DNA of 64,000 nt from Bacteroidota bacterium (GTDB taxonomy: Bacteria; Bacteroidota; Rhodothermia; Balneolales; HLUCCA01), in assembly GCA_020832235.1 (NCBI GenBank), contig JAFIEZ010000019.1, forward strand, positions 1-64,000. The letters are read 5' to 3'. The position numbers were made by a program, and so were the translations under genes. The first letter of the stretch is position 1. Each line of letters opens with the position of its first letter. The notes under the pieces were generated by a model. That model was given only the letters and a program-made list of their open reading frames with translations, did not search any database and was not told where the DNA came from. Shown here piece after piece: positions 1-8,311 of the stretch.

Positions 1-273
1 GTTCTTCACATAGTCAGCGTGGCCTGGACAGTCAACGTGGGCGTAATGACGTGCGCTTGTTTCGTACTCTACGTGCGCTGTAGCAATGGTAATACCACGC
101 TCACGCTCCTCAGGAGCATTGTCGATTTCATCAAAATTCTTAGCCGCTCCACCAAACTTGGCAGACAATACCTTCGTAATTGCCGCTGTCAGTGTCGTCT
201 TGCCGTGGTCAACGTGACCAATCGTACCAATGTTTACGTGTGGCTTCGCGCGATTAAATGCTTCTTTTGCCAT
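1..273 (-). CDS. tuf: Elongation factor Tu, N-terminal part (cut by window edge)
   Basis: The first 91 residues of EF-Tu, the GTPase that delivers aminoacyl-tRNA to the ribosome. The reading frame starts [20 protein letters not shown] and holds the P-loop GHVDHGKTT, the switch I region with RGITI, and the G3 motif DCPGH followed by ADYVKN. The ATG lies at 271-273. The rest of the gene is outside the window. The gene sits directly downstream of four tRNA genes on the same strand, an arrangement also known from the thrU-tyrU-glyT-thrT-tufB operon of Escherichia coli, so it is probably co-transcribed from the promoter near 709-737. The identity is secure; whether the genome has a second tuf copy cannot be seen. 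Confidence 0.98.
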   Translation of the reverse strand, partial: MAKEAFNRAKPHVNIGTIGHVDHGKTTLTAAITKVLSAKFGGAAKNFDEIDNAPEERERGITIATAHVEYETSARHYAHVDCPGHADYVKN

Positions 274-330
274 GGTGCCTTACCTGGTTTGAATTTATGT
301 GTTGTTAGATAGCTATTTTACTAGACTGTG

Positions 331-402
<72 letters not shown>

Positions 403-413
403 ATATTTCTGAG

Positions 414-486
414 AGCGGGCGACCGGGCTCGAACCGGCAACATTCAGCTTGGAAGGCTGACACTCTACCAATTGAGTTACGCCCGC
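414..486 (-). tRNA. tRNA-Gly(TCC)
   Basis: Minus-strand cloverleaf with acceptor stem GCGGGCG/CGCCCGC. The anticodon stem TCAGC/GCTGA encloses loop CTTCCAA, so the anticodon is TCC (glycine). The T-stem is GCCGG/CCGGT with loop TTCGAGC. The spacer to the following tRNA-Thr(GGT) is 11 bases. CCA is not encoded. Confidence 0.96.
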
Positions 487-492
487 ACAGGG

Positions 493-575
493 TGGGGAGA
501 GCAGGATTCGAACCTGCGAAGTCGTAAGACAACAGATTTACAGTCTGCCCCATTTGGCCGCTCTGGAATCTCCCC
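493..575 (-). tRNA. tRNA-Tyr(GTA)
   Basis: Minus-strand class II tRNA of 83 bases with acceptor stem GGGGAGA/TCTCCCC and discriminator A. The anticodon region CAGACTGTAAATCTG gives GTA (tyrosine). A long variable arm is present, as expected for bacterial tRNA-Tyr, and the T-loop is TTCGAAT. It lies 6 bases upstream of tRNA-Gly. Confidence 0.96.
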
Positions 576-594
576 TACAGTCATTATGTCAAAG

Positions 595-667
595 AGCTGG
601 TGACAAGACTCGAACTTGCGACCGGCGGTTTACAAAACCGCTGCTCTACCAACTGAGCTACACCAGC
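595..667 (-). tRNA. tRNA-Thr(TGT)
   Basis: Minus-strand cloverleaf with acceptor stem GCTGGTG/CACCAGC. The anticodon arm GCGGT/ACCGC encloses loop TTTGTAA, so the anticodon is TGT (threonine). It is the first gene of the tRNA-tuf transcription unit and starts about 35 bases after the predicted transcription start. Confidence 0.96.
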
Positions 668-708
668 ATTTCTCCCAAACATGAATATGCATATTTGGAA
701 AGACTTTA

Positions 709-737
709 AAAATAAGCAGTAGCAAGCTGCATGTCAA
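709..737 (-). promoter_or_regulatory. Sigma-70-type promoter of the tRNA-tuf operon
   Basis: On the minus strand a perfect -35 box TTGACA (732-737) is followed after 17 bases by TATTTT (709-714). Transcription would start near 702 and enter tRNA-Thr(TGT) at 667. A near-consensus promoter fits a highly expressed tRNA-tuf unit. It also suggests that this organism's housekeeping sigma factor reads classic hexamers. Confidence 0.75.
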
Positions 738-754
738 CACATAAATTCAAAATC

Positions 755-1408
755 TTATTCTGTACGATCTCTTAATTTTTTTGCGGCCTGCCTTTTACCT
801 CTATATTTCCAAATCCGGTAGCCGATAAATATCGCGAGGAATGCTAAAATTACCCAACTGTATATTGACAGATACATGCCAATTTTTTCCCAGTTTTCTT
901 TTATAAACCATCCGGAACCCAGCAATATTACATTCCATAGAAGGCTGCTGACTGTGGAACTTAGAATAGTGCGCTGAACATGCATGTGCGTTATTCCTGC
1001 CAGTAACGATATAACCGACCTGGTGCCAGCAAGAAACCTATTGGCCAGTATCACACCCTGCCCCCACCTGTTCATCCACCCTTGGGCTCTGGTCATATAC
1101 TTGAAATCAATATACTTGAACATCCAGTATTTTGATCTTTTCTCTCTGATTCCATCCCCCCATTTGTACCCTATGTAATACATGGTCATGAAACCCAGAA
1201 CAGACGATACAGTAGTTAATGTAAGGATAGCCGTGAAGTTCAAAAATCCGTCTGCAGCAAGATAACCTGCAAAAACTACCAATATATCGCCAGGAACCGG
1301 CGGCAACACGTTTTCCAGATAAGCAATCAAAACAAAAGCCAGATAAACACTTATTAGTGGAAGTGCTTCCAGCCAGTTGACTAAATCGAGCGTGTAACTA
1401 TCAAGCAT
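755..1408 (-). CDS. DedA family membrane protein (VTT domain)
   Basis: A 217-residue inner-membrane protein of the DedA/SNARE-associated family. Family members are linked to phospholipid (undecaprenyl-phosphate or phosphatidylethanolamine) flipping and to envelope homeostasis. The N-terminal helix leads to ENVLPPVPGD, the family signature with the proline pair. Further on is the NRFLAGTRS motif, with its conserved arginines, and several more hydrophobic segments; the C-terminus is basic. I start it at the ATG at 1408, two bases after the ispF stop. The open frame runs further upstream but only inside ispF. It probably ends the queA-ispD-ispF transcript. The exact substrate is unknown. Confidence 0.88.
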   Translation of the reverse strand: MLDSYTLDLVNWLEALPLISVYLAFVLIAYLENVLPPVPGDILVVFAGYLAADGFLNFTAILTLTTVSSVLGFMTMYYIGYKWGDGIREKRSKYWMFKYIDFKYMTRAQGWMNRWGQGVILANRFLAGTRSVISLLAGITHMHVQRTILSSTVSSLLWNVILLGSGWFIKENWEKIGMYLSIYSWVILAFLAIFIGYRIWKYRGKRQAAKKLRDRTE

Positions 1409-1410
1409 AA

Positions 1411-1893
1411 TCAGCGACCTAACAGAATTACAGACATCGCTGCAATGCCTTCCTGCCTTCCAATGAATCCCATTTTTTCTGATGTCGTTGCTTTTACAGA
1501 AACGCAATCAACGGGGCATTGAAGCAATCTGGCTATGCACGATGTCATTTGGGGTATATATGGCTTCATTTTAGGTTTTTCGGCTACAATTGTTGCGTCT
1601 ATATTTATTACATGATAACCCGCCGACATAACTATTTCATTCGATTTGAATAGCAGCTCTTTGCTGTCGGCATTTTTCCATTGCGGGTCGGTATCAGGAA
1701 AGTGAGTTCCAATATCTCCCAAAGCAAGCGCTCCGAATAATGCATCGTTAATGGAGTGCAGTAGAACATCGGCATCTGAATGCCCCAGAAGACCTTTTTC
1801 GTAGGGTATATGAATTCCACCAATTATCAGCTTCCTGCCATCAACAAGTTGATGTACATCATAACCCTGACCAATTCTCAAATCTATACTCAT
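1411..1893 (-). CDS. ispF: 2-C-methyl-D-erythritol 2,4-cyclodiphosphate synthase
   Basis: Fifth enzyme of the MEP isoprenoid pathway. It cyclises CDP-ME 2-phosphate to MEcPP and releases CMP. The 160 residues match the usual length. Metal and substrate motifs are visible: GYDVHQL near the N-terminus (Asp and His ligands), then [18 protein letters not shown] and [11 protein letters not shown]. The C-terminal half carries [13 protein letters not shown]. The ATG overlaps the ispD stop (ATGA, 1890-1893), so the two are translationally coupled. Cytoplasmic trimer by family knowledge. Confidence 0.97.
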   Translation of the reverse strand: MSIDLRIGQGYDVHQLVDGRKLIIGGIHIPYEKGLLGHSDADVLLHSINDALFGALALGDIGTHFPDTDPQWKNADSKELLFKSNEIVMSAGYHVINIDATIVAEKPKMKPYIPQMTSCIARLLQCPVDCVSVKATTSEKMGFIGRQEGIAAMSVILLGR

Positions 1894-2585
1894 TCGCTGA
1901 ATTTACTGATTAATTCTTCGGCACGTTGAATATCAGAAGGATAAGTTATTTTAAAATTATTCATTTCACCGTCTATCACAGACACCGTACCTCCAAATTG
2001 CTCCACAATAGCAGCATCATCGGTGCCAAACACTTTTTTTTTGAGCGCATAACGATAGGCATCTACTATTAGTGTGCGTGAAAAAATCTGTGGTGTTTGA
2101 ATACTCCTAAGCGTACTGCGCTGGGGTGTTGATACGACCTCGCCTTGCCCTCCAATTATTTTGATAGTATCTGTAACCGGCACTCCGGGAATACTTGCAC
2201 CAGTTTGCACACATTTCTCAATCAACTCTACAAGTAAACGTCTCGAAACGAATGGCCTCACAGCATCGTGCACCGCTACCATACCTACAGAATCGCTGAG
2301 CGCTTTGAGTGCATTGGCGATTGAATACATCCTCTCACTACCGCCCTCTACGAATGTCACGGGGATGTCAACAGCAGCGCGCTGCACGGCTTCATCAGCC
2401 AGTTCCTTACAAGAAGGGGAAATGGCTATAACAATCTGCCCGACATAATCAGGATGATTGAAACATCGTAACGTCCTGGTCAAGACAGCCTCACCCCCTA
2501 TTTGTAAATAGGGTTTTGGAAGGCCTCCGCCCATTCGGGTGCCCGTTCCCGCTGCTGGTATAATTACGGCTACTCTGGTTTGCAA
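1890..2585 (-). CDS. ispD: 2-C-methyl-D-erythritol 4-phosphate cytidylyltransferase
   Basis: Third enzyme of the MEP pathway. It joins CTP and MEP to CDP-ME. The 231 residues show the nucleotidyltransferase loop [18 protein letters not shown] near the start, [10 protein letters not shown] in the middle, and [16 protein letters not shown] followed by TDDAAIVE. The likely start is TTG at 2585; no ATG lies upstream in frame after queA, and translation from this TTG gives exactly the expected N-terminus. It is followed by ispF with a 4-base overlap. Confidence 0.96.
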   Translation of the reverse strand: MQTRVAVIIPAAGTGTRMGGGLPKPYLQIGGEAVLTRTLRCFNHPDYVGQIVIAISPSCKELADEAVQRAAVDIPVTFVEGGSERMYSIANALKALSDSVGMVAVHDAVRPFVSRRLLVELIEKCVQTGASIPGVPVTDTIKIIGGQGEVVSTPQRSTLRSIQTPQIFSRTLIVDAYRYALKKKVFGTDDAAIVEQFGGTVSVIDGEMNNFKITYPSDIQRAEELISKFSE

Positions 2586-2599
2586 AAGTATTTCTACAA

Positions 2600-3646
2600 T
2601 TATAAAATGAGCATCGCGTCGCCAAAGGAGTGAAAGCGGTACTTCTTCTCAACAGCTTCCGCGTAAGCGCCCATCAGAAAGTCATAATCACAAAAAGCCG
2701 CAACCAGCATCAATAAGGTCGATTCCGGCTGATGGAAATTGGTAATTAACCCCTCTGTAATTTTAAAATCGTACGGAGGATATATAAACTTGTCTGTCCA
2801 TCCAAAGGATGCTTTCGAATGGCCGCTGGCCGTTACAGAAGTTTCGATGGTACGAACGGATGTTGTTCCGCAAGCGATGACACGATTCTTTTTGGAATTA
2901 AGCGTCTCATTGATCTGAACTGCCGTTTCCTGACTTATATGATAGTTCTCAGAGTCCATCCTGTGCTTGGTAAGGTCTTCAACCTCAACAGCACGAAAAG
3001 TGCCCCAACCTATGTGCAAGGTAATCGGTGCTATCTTTACACCCTTGTCTGCAAGTTTCTTCAAGAGCTCATCGGTGAAATGCATACCGGCAGTAGGGGC
3101 AGCAACAGCACCTCGTTCCTTAGCATAAATTGTCTGATACCGCTCTTTGTCAATTTCCTCAGGCTTTCTTTTGATATATGGGGGCAAAGGCATTTCTCCT
3201 ATGCGATCCAGGATCGCATACAAGTCTTCATTGGGACCATCGAAAAGGAAACGAATTGTACGCCCGCGAGAAGTAGTATTATCTACAACTTCAGCTACTA
3301 AATCTTCATCAAAGTAAAGTTTATTGCCTATACGAATTTTACGAGCAGGTTCAACAAGAACATCCCACAACATGTTCTCAGGCTGGAGTTCACGAAGCAA
3401 AAAGACCTCTATGCTGGCTTCCGTTTTTTCCTTTTTCCCTTTAAGCCGCGCTGGAAAAACCTTGGTATTGTTTAAAACAAGACAATCACCGGCATTGAAA
3501 TACTTATGAATATCGCTGAACTTTTCATGAGTAATCGTCTTCTCAGCTCTGTTGAGTACCATTAACTTTGCTGAATCTCGTGGCTCTACTGGATGAGTGG
3601 GAACTTTAATTTTTTCAAACTCGTAACGGAAGTCGGTAAGCTTCAT
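2600..3646 (-). CDS. queA: tRNA preQ1(34) S-adenosylmethionine ribosyltransferase-isomerase
   Basis: Transfers and isomerises the ribosyl part of SAM onto preQ1 at position 34 of tRNAs with GUN anticodons, giving epoxyqueuosine. Its 348 residues match the QueA family. Visible signatures are RPARLKGKK-like sequence near residues 70-75, PLPPYIKR, YQTIYAKERGAVAAPTAGMH and TLHIGWGTFR. Also present are GTTSVRTIE and LITNFHQPESTLLMLV near the C-terminus. It begins a minus-strand run queA-ispD-ispF-dedA with 14 bases to ispD. The tRNA-Tyr encoded at 493-575 (GTA) is a natural substrate class. Confidence 0.97.
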   Translation of the reverse strand: MKLTDFRYEFEKIKVPTHPVEPRDSAKLMVLNRAEKTITHEKFSDIHKYFNAGDCLVLNNTKVFPARLKGKKEKTEASIEVFLLRELQPENMLWDVLVEPARKIRIGNKLYFDEDLVAEVVDNTTSRGRTIRFLFDGPNEDLYAILDRIGEMPLPPYIKRKPEEIDKERYQTIYAKERGAVAAPTAGMHFTDELLKKLADKGVKIAPITLHIGWGTFRAVEVEDLTKHRMDSENYHISQETAVQINETLNSKKNRVIACGTTSVRTIETSVTASGHSKASFGWTDKFIYPPYDFKITEGLITNFHQPESTLLMLVAAFCDYDFLMGAYAEAVEKKYRFHSFGDAMLIL

Positions 3647-3760
3647 AATTGGATGTTAGAATGTATTTCCATGCCTGATTGTGGAGTGTCGCTTTGTTTA
3701 GCGCAAAAAATATGCGTAATATACAAGATTATGGTTGGTTAGACAACTCCCATAAATAAA

Positions 3761-3849
3761 GGAGACGTGCCCGGGCAGATGAACGAAGCCATCTCGAAAA
3801 ACTGTTCTATGTGTAAACATATTCGGTAGTTCGAATCCATACTCCTTCG
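3761..3849 (+). pseudogene. Decayed tRNA-Ser(CGA)-like relic
   Basis: The stretch aligns by eye along its whole length with bacterial tRNA-Ser(CGA). It starts GGAGACGTGCC, has CTCGAAA as the anticodon loop (anticodon CGA), a hairpin variable arm TATGT/ACATA, a T-loop TTCGAAT and a discriminator G, as expected for serine. The stems are broken: the acceptor pairs about 5 of 7 positions (with one G-U), the T-stem about 3 of 5, and the anticodon stem hardly at all. That pattern suggests a tRNA gene that lost function, or a duplicated end left by an old integration. It lies between the queA start and the gene at 3934. No integrase is nearby. A divergent active tRNA is less likely. Confidence 0.5.
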
Positions 3850-3933
3850 TATTTAACCGATTTATCTGGCAAAATTTTTCTTTTTTTGTTACGTTGTGGT
3901 ATTAGTCAACAGAATAGCAAAAGCAATTCCATT

Positions 3934-4464
3934 ATGCGTTTATCCTTACTGCCCATTCTTTTTTTAATAGGTTCGATGCTATTTGGCATCGCAATTACTG
4001 CTGACGCGCAATTGAGGAAGGATTTACCCTCCGCTTACCGTCTTACCGGTCCTACACTGATGACGGATCATAATCAACGTAACAGCAGCCGTCTATTTAA
4101 CATGGTCAATGTAACCATGGGGCACTCTTATGAGATGAGCATGTCTACCTTTGGAGGGAATGTTTACAACCAGAATATGTACACCAATACATTATTTCTG
4201 GATTTTAATGAAAATTTTGCAGGTCGTGTTGATGTTGCTTTTGCTCACTCACCTTTCGGTCAGGGACTTCCCGGCATGAATCAGAGCGGACAAATATTTG
4301 TGCGTAATGCTGAGTTTAACTATCGCATTAACGAACGAACACAAATAAACTTTCAGTTCCGGCAAATCCCCGGTGGCATGGGGCATCGCGGTTTTGGTCA
4401 TCCATACGGATATAATTCTGGTTTTGGTCGTGGTTGGGGCTACGACCCGTTTTATCCATTTTAA
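3934..4464 (+). CDS. Exported protein of unknown function with Gly/Tyr-rich tail
   Basis: I do not recognise a family. I start it at the ATG at 3934 because this gives a clear signal peptide (MRLSLLPILFLIGSMLFGIA, cleavage likely after the TADAQ that follows). An upstream in-frame ATG at 3886 would bury the signal. The mature part, about 150 residues, is polar and rich in Asn, Met and Phe with alternating patterns such as NFQFRQIP, compatible with beta structure. The tail is Gly-, Tyr- and Phe-rich (GYNSGFGRGWGYDPFYPF). It stands 6 bases before the LytR_C gene, so the two may be co-expressed in the envelope. Confidence 0.7.
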   Translation: MRLSLLPILFLIGSMLFGIAITADAQLRKDLPSAYRLTGPTLMTDHNQRNSSRLFNMVNVTMGHSYEMSMSTFGGNVYNQNMYTNTLFLDFNENFAGRVDVAFAHSPFGQGLPGMNQSGQIFVRNAEFNYRINERTQINFQFRQIPGGMGHRGFGHPYGYNSGFGRGWGYDPFYPF

Positions 4465-4470
4465 CGCTGC

Positions 4471-4932
4471 ATGAGTAGTAATAAAAATCCGGAAGAAGAT
4501 AGCAATGATTTGCGTCTCAATATTTTATTGGGATTTCTAACTGTTCTTCTGGTAGTTATGCTTTCAGCACTGGCTTTCAGGTTAATCTACCCAACCGTAA
4601 ATGCACAAAGAGCCAGCAGCCCTACTCACCTAATTGGTGAAATTATTCAAATTCAGGTTCTGAACGGACATGGAACACCTGGTCTCGCGGCCACATTCAC
4701 CAATAAACTACGCTCCAGTGGATTCGACGTTGTGGAAACCGGTAATTTCGAAACATTCGGTATTGAGGAAACTCTTGTTATCGATCGCATAGGCAATATT
4801 GATAATGCCAGAAGAGTCGCGCGGGCGCTGGGAGTTGCGGATAAAAATATACTTCGCGAAATTTCCCCGGGATTTTACCTGGATGCTACCGTCGTAATCG
4901 GTTCCGATTACGATCAATTAAATCTTAAATAA
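4471..4932 (+). CDS. LytR_C domain membrane-anchored protein
   Basis: A 153-residue protein with one N-terminal membrane helix (about residues 17-38) and a C-terminal LytR_C-type domain, the small domain found at the end of LytR-CpsA-Psr proteins and also alone. The domain begins near QIQVLNGHGTPGLA, continues GFDVVETGNFE and RIGNIDNARRVARALGV, and ends DATVVIGSDYDQL. No LCP phosphotransferase domain is present, so no enzymatic role should be assigned. The domain would be periplasmic. It lies six bases before rsfS; LytR_C genes next to rsfS occur in several phyla. Confidence 0.82.
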   Translation: MSSNKNPEEDSNDLRLNILLGFLTVLLVVMLSALAFRLIYPTVNAQRASSPTHLIGEIIQIQVLNGHGTPGLAATFTNKLRSSGFDVVETGNFETFGIEETLVIDRIGNIDNARRVARALGVADKNILREISPGFYLDATVVIGSDYDQLNLK

Positions 4933-4938
4933 TACTTG

Positions 4939-5328
4939 ATGAGTTTACAGAGCAAAAAGGCAGCTGAAAAATTGCCACAACCAACACCAGAACAGCTGAT
5001 TGAGGTAATTTCGGAGGCACTTCTCGAAAAAAAAGCAGAAAATATTCGTCTTTTGGATGTCAGAAAAGTCACCACACTTACCGACTATTTTATCGTTTGT
5101 CACGGGTTATCCGATACCCAGGTGAAAGCAATCGGAGATAATGTTGTATACGACGTCAAAAACAGTTGCGGCGAGCATGTCTGGAGGAAAGAGGGCCATA
5201 ATACCAACAGGTGGATTGTGTTAGATTATGTGAGTGTTGTAGTGCACATTTTCCTTCATGAGTTGCGAGACTTTTACGGTATTGAGAAAATGTGGCAAGA
5301 TGCCGAGATTACCGAAATAAAAGACTAA
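4939..5328 (+). CDS. rsfS: Ribosome silencing factor RsfS (Iojap family)
   Basis: Binds ribosomal protein L14 and blocks subunit joining when nutrients are short. The 129-residue protein shows the family core: DVRKVTTLTDYFIVCHGLSDTQV, then HVWRKEGHNTNRWIVLDYVSVVVHIF, and a C-terminal RDFYGIEKMWQDAE. The ATG at 4939 is preferred over the in-frame TTG one codon earlier. It is followed after 5 bases by the dehydrogenase gene at 5334, so the small genes from 3934 on form a compact plus-strand run. Confidence 0.96.
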   Translation: MSLQSKKAAEKLPQPTPEQLIEVISEALLEKKAENIRLLDVRKVTTLTDYFIVCHGLSDTQVKAIGDNVVYDVKNSCGEHVWRKEGHNTNRWIVLDYVSVVVHIFLHELRDFYGIEKMWQDAEITEIKD

Positions 5329-5333
5329 TACGT

Positions 5334-6308
5334 ATGCCTAAGCGTGTACTTATTACAGAACCAATTCCTGGTAAGGCGGAAGCTTATCTGAAATCCGCCG
5401 GTTTCGAAGTTACAGTAGGCACAAGGAAGGAATTTGATGAAGAGCAAGCATTAAAAGCAGCGTTGAATGAATTCGATGGGGCAATAACAATGCTATCGAA
5501 TCCTGTTAATAAGACCGTTTTGAAGGAAAATCCCCAACTCAAAATTGTTGCCAACTACGCAGTTGGCTATAATAATATTGATGTAGAAGCAGCACGTAGT
5601 CTAGGAATTCACATCGCAAACACCCCTGATGTATTGTCAGAAGCAACCGCAGACATTGCACTATTGCTTCTTCTGGCAACTTCACGGAAAATTCGTGAAG
5701 CTGAAGACCAGTTGCGTCAAGGAGAATTCGACGGCTGGCACCCACTGGGATTTCTAGGGACAGAGCTGCATGGTAAAACCGCTGGTATCGTTGGTATGGG
5801 CCGTATCGGAGGTGCTATTGCCCGTAGATTACGGGGATTTTCAATAAACGTGCTTTACCATAATCGTAATCGGGTTAACGAATCGGTTGAACAACAAACC
5901 GAAGCAACCTATTGTGCGGAAATAGATGATATGCTCCCAATGTGCGACTTTCTTTTCTTAAGCAGTCCGCTTACCCCTCAAACACACCATATCATAAACG
6001 AAACCCGATTACATTTACTAAAATCTGAGTCAATTATTATTAATACTGGAAGAGGGCCATTGATTGACGAGGAGGCCCTGGCATCAGCTCTCATCTCCGG
6101 TAAAATTGCCGGTGCCGGACTGGATGTGTTCGAGAAAGAACCTGAAATACACCCTTCTTTATTAAAAGCACCCAACACCGTGTTATTACCCCATATAGGA
6201 AGTGCTACCAGGGAAACACGTGAAGCAATGGGTATGATGGCAGCTAAAGCAGTAGCCACTGTACTCAATGAAGAAGATATTCGTGATTTGCCCAACATTG
6301 TTGTATAG
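5334..6308 (+). CDS. D-2-hydroxyacid dehydrogenase (glyoxylate/hydroxypyruvate reductase-like)
   Basis: A 324-residue NAD(P)-dependent D-2-hydroxyacid dehydrogenase, probably reducing glyoxylate or hydroxypyruvate (GyaR/GhrB group). The Rossmann motif is GIVGMGRIGGAIARR. The catalytic triad is visible as Arg in NTGRGPLIDEEAL, Glu in DVFEKEP and His in LPHIGSAT. The substrate-binding N-terminal part has MLSNPVNK and NYAVGYNNIDVEAA. I start it at the ATG at 5334; the open frame extends upstream only into rsfS. The gene ends 47 bases before the histidine kinase. The precise 2-oxoacid substrate cannot be read from the sequence. Confidence 0.9.
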   Translation: MPKRVLITEPIPGKAEAYLKSAGFEVTVGTRKEFDEEQALKAALNEFDGAITMLSNPVNKTVLKENPQLKIVANYAVGYNNIDVEAARSLGIHIANTPDVLSEATADIALLLLLATSRKIREAEDQLRQGEFDGWHPLGFLGTELHGKTAGIVGMGRIGGAIARRLRGFSINVLYHNRNRVNESVEQQTEATYCAEIDDMLPMCDFLFLSSPLTPQTHHIINETRLHLLKSESIIINTGRGPLIDEEALASALISGKIAGAGLDVFEKEPEIHPSLLKAPNTVLLPHIGSATRETREAMGMMAAKAVATVLNEEDIRDLPNIVV

Positions 6309-6355
6309 TTACTAGTACAACACTAAACCGGATATCATCAAACGTTATAGCTGTT

Positions 6356-8182
6356 TTGGAAAACTCCGAACTGCTTTTATTGATCTCAATTATTTATTTC
6401 CTGGCGGTATGGATACTGCTATCGCTGGCGCTGCGTTATCGCCGGTTTTTTGGTATACGCTTCTCACCAAGAACGGTAATCTTTTCAATCCTTTCAGGTG
6501 TTTTCACCGGTGGTGGTTTTGTACTTTTACTGGCAATTGGTACCGCTTTAGGCGGTCTCTCCGCAAATGCATGGACCTCACAGGCAATCTTTCCCAGTAG
6601 CAATACCCTGATCAGCTGGGGGTCTTATACGATTTTGGTACTGACACATTCCGCTGCATCTGCCGGACTGTTATGGTTTTTTCTTAACTCAGAAACAGAA
6701 GACAAGAAGTACCTTACAAGGCTAACTCCCCTTGTTGGTCTGACCATATATAGTGTATCGGCCCTTTTACTGACGGATGCCTCTATAGTTCAACTCGTGA
6801 TGCTATTCATAATGCCTGCTATTGCATTTACATTCAGTTACAGCATCCATTTTGAGCGTATTAGCCTGACATCCCGCCCTCTTTTCAGAATATTAATTCT
6901 GTTAAGTCTGCTCTTATCGCTTGCCATATTGCCTCTGCTGAGCGGTCAATCAGCCTCACACTACAGTAATCCCGTTGCATATACGAGTTCGGACCTACTT
7001 TATCTTTGGAGTCGCTTTTTCCTGTTTGTTGTTTTGATAACAGGAATAGTTTCAGCCATATTCATAGCAACAACCAGAGAATTGGATCACCTCAGATCTT
7101 ACAGAAACTTCCGCAACAGAATGGAAGATTTGTACTTATCCGGTGGGTTTATGGTCTTATACGCATTTGTTGAACTCGCAGCACGCTTTCTGATGAATAA
7201 CGAGATCGCCATGGGTAGCTCCGAGCAAACAAACTCCTTAATTGTCTATGTGTTCTATGCTTTAGGGTTGATTTATGTGCTATACAGCTGTGTTATCATC
7301 TACCTTACCCATCAGTTTAATCGGCCCATCGAGTCTTTCAGAGAGGCTCTTTCCAAGACAGCAACAGGTGATATGAATGCATTAATGCCGGTAAATCGTA
7401 AAGACGATGTAGGAGAACTGGCCGATACCTATAATATGATGGTATTTCGACTCAAAAACCTGCAAGATGATCTGGCTGAATCTGAAAGACAGGCGGCATG
7501 GAGTGAAATGGCCAGGCAAGTTGCGCATGAGATAAAAAATCCGCTGACTCCGATGAAATTAAGTATTCAGCACCTCTATCAGCAAGTGGCGTATCATCAG
7601 CGACCCATTGAGGATGTGCGCAATCTTGTAAAACGAATAACCAGTACGCTCATAGAAGAGATAGACTCCCTCAGCAATATCGCAACCGATTTTTCTAAGT
7701 TTGCACGACCTGTTACAGAGGAATTTCGCCTTCTTGATATAAACGTACTGATTGAAAGCGTACTGGATCTGTATTCACACGACGACAGGATAGACTTTCA
7801 TATAGATTCGGATGTGCATGATTTACGCATTCAAGCCGCCCATGACGAGCTGAAACGTGTGCTCATCAATCTCATAAAAAATGCCATGGAAGCATCCGGT
7901 CCGGGAGGCCTCATATTTATCCGTGCTTATGCACATCAGCACTTTGCCGTGATTGAGGTTGCCGACAATGGCAAAGGAATGACTGAACAAGTGCGTACAA
8001 AAGTATTCGTACCCAATTTTTCTACAAAAAATAGTGGAACAGGATTGGGCTTAGCCATTTCTCGTAAAATTATTGAAGCTCACAAAGGTCGTATCCATTT
8101 TGCTTCTGTTGTGGGGCTTGGAACTACTTTTACCGTATATTTGCCCCTTGCCCAAAGCGGTACTGATACAGGCTTCTCCTGA
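6356..8182 (+). CDS. Membrane sensor histidine kinase, NtrY-like, orphan
   Basis: A 608-residue two-component sensor kinase. The first 320 residues hold several membrane helices and no recognisable ligand domain. A HAMP linker follows near residues 320-375 (FNRPIESFREAL), then a HisKA segment with the phospho-accepting histidine at residue 391 in AHEIKNPLTPMKLS. The ATPase domain has the N-box NLIKNAMEA, the G1 box DNGKGM and the G2 box GTGLGLAISRKI. The HEIKNPLTP motif and membrane layout resemble NtrY. No response regulator lies next to it, so its partner must be encoded elsewhere. The start is probably TTG at 6356, as no ATG fits upstream in the frame. Confidence 0.87.
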   Translation: MENSELLLLISIIYFLAVWILLSLALRYRRFFGIRFSPRTVIFSILSGVFTGGGFVLLLAIGTALGGLSANAWTSQAIFPSSNTLISWGSYTILVLTHSAASAGLLWFFLNSETEDKKYLTRLTPLVGLTIYSVSALLLTDASIVQLVMLFIMPAIAFTFSYSIHFERISLTSRPLFRILILLSLLLSLAILPLLSGQSASHYSNPVAYTSSDLLYLWSRFFLFVVLITGIVSAIFIATTRELDHLRSYRNFRNRMEDLYLSGGFMVLYAFVELAARFLMNNEIAMGSSEQTNSLIVYVFYALGLIYVLYSCVIIYLTHQFNRPIESFREALSKTATGDMNALMPVNRKDDVGELADTYNMMVFRLKNLQDDLAESERQAAWSEMARQVAHEIKNPLTPMKLSIQHLYQQVAYHQRPIEDVRNLVKRITSTLIEEIDSLSNIATDFSKFARPVTEEFRLLDINVLIESVLDLYSHDDRIDFHIDSDVHDLRIQAAHDELKRVLINLIKNAMEASGPGGLIFIRAYAHQHFAVIEVADNGKGMTEQVRTKVFVPNFSTKNSGTGLGLAISRKIIEAHKGRIHFASVVGLGTTFTVYLPLAQSGTDTGFS

Positions 8183-8311
8183 ATTTCTTCACGTGTATTT
8201 GTGAGCATTATTTTGAAGGGTGAAGCGCTGTACGGTAGTACACATATATCTACAACTACATGCGGTAGCTTAAATTATGGAATACACCTGAGTGCAGGTT
8301 GTATTTACTAA

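Noticed and set aside
1409-1507. Longer DedA protein starting at 1507
   Set aside because: The extension lies within ispF in another frame. The internal ATG at 1408, just after the ispF stop, gives the normal DedA N-terminus.
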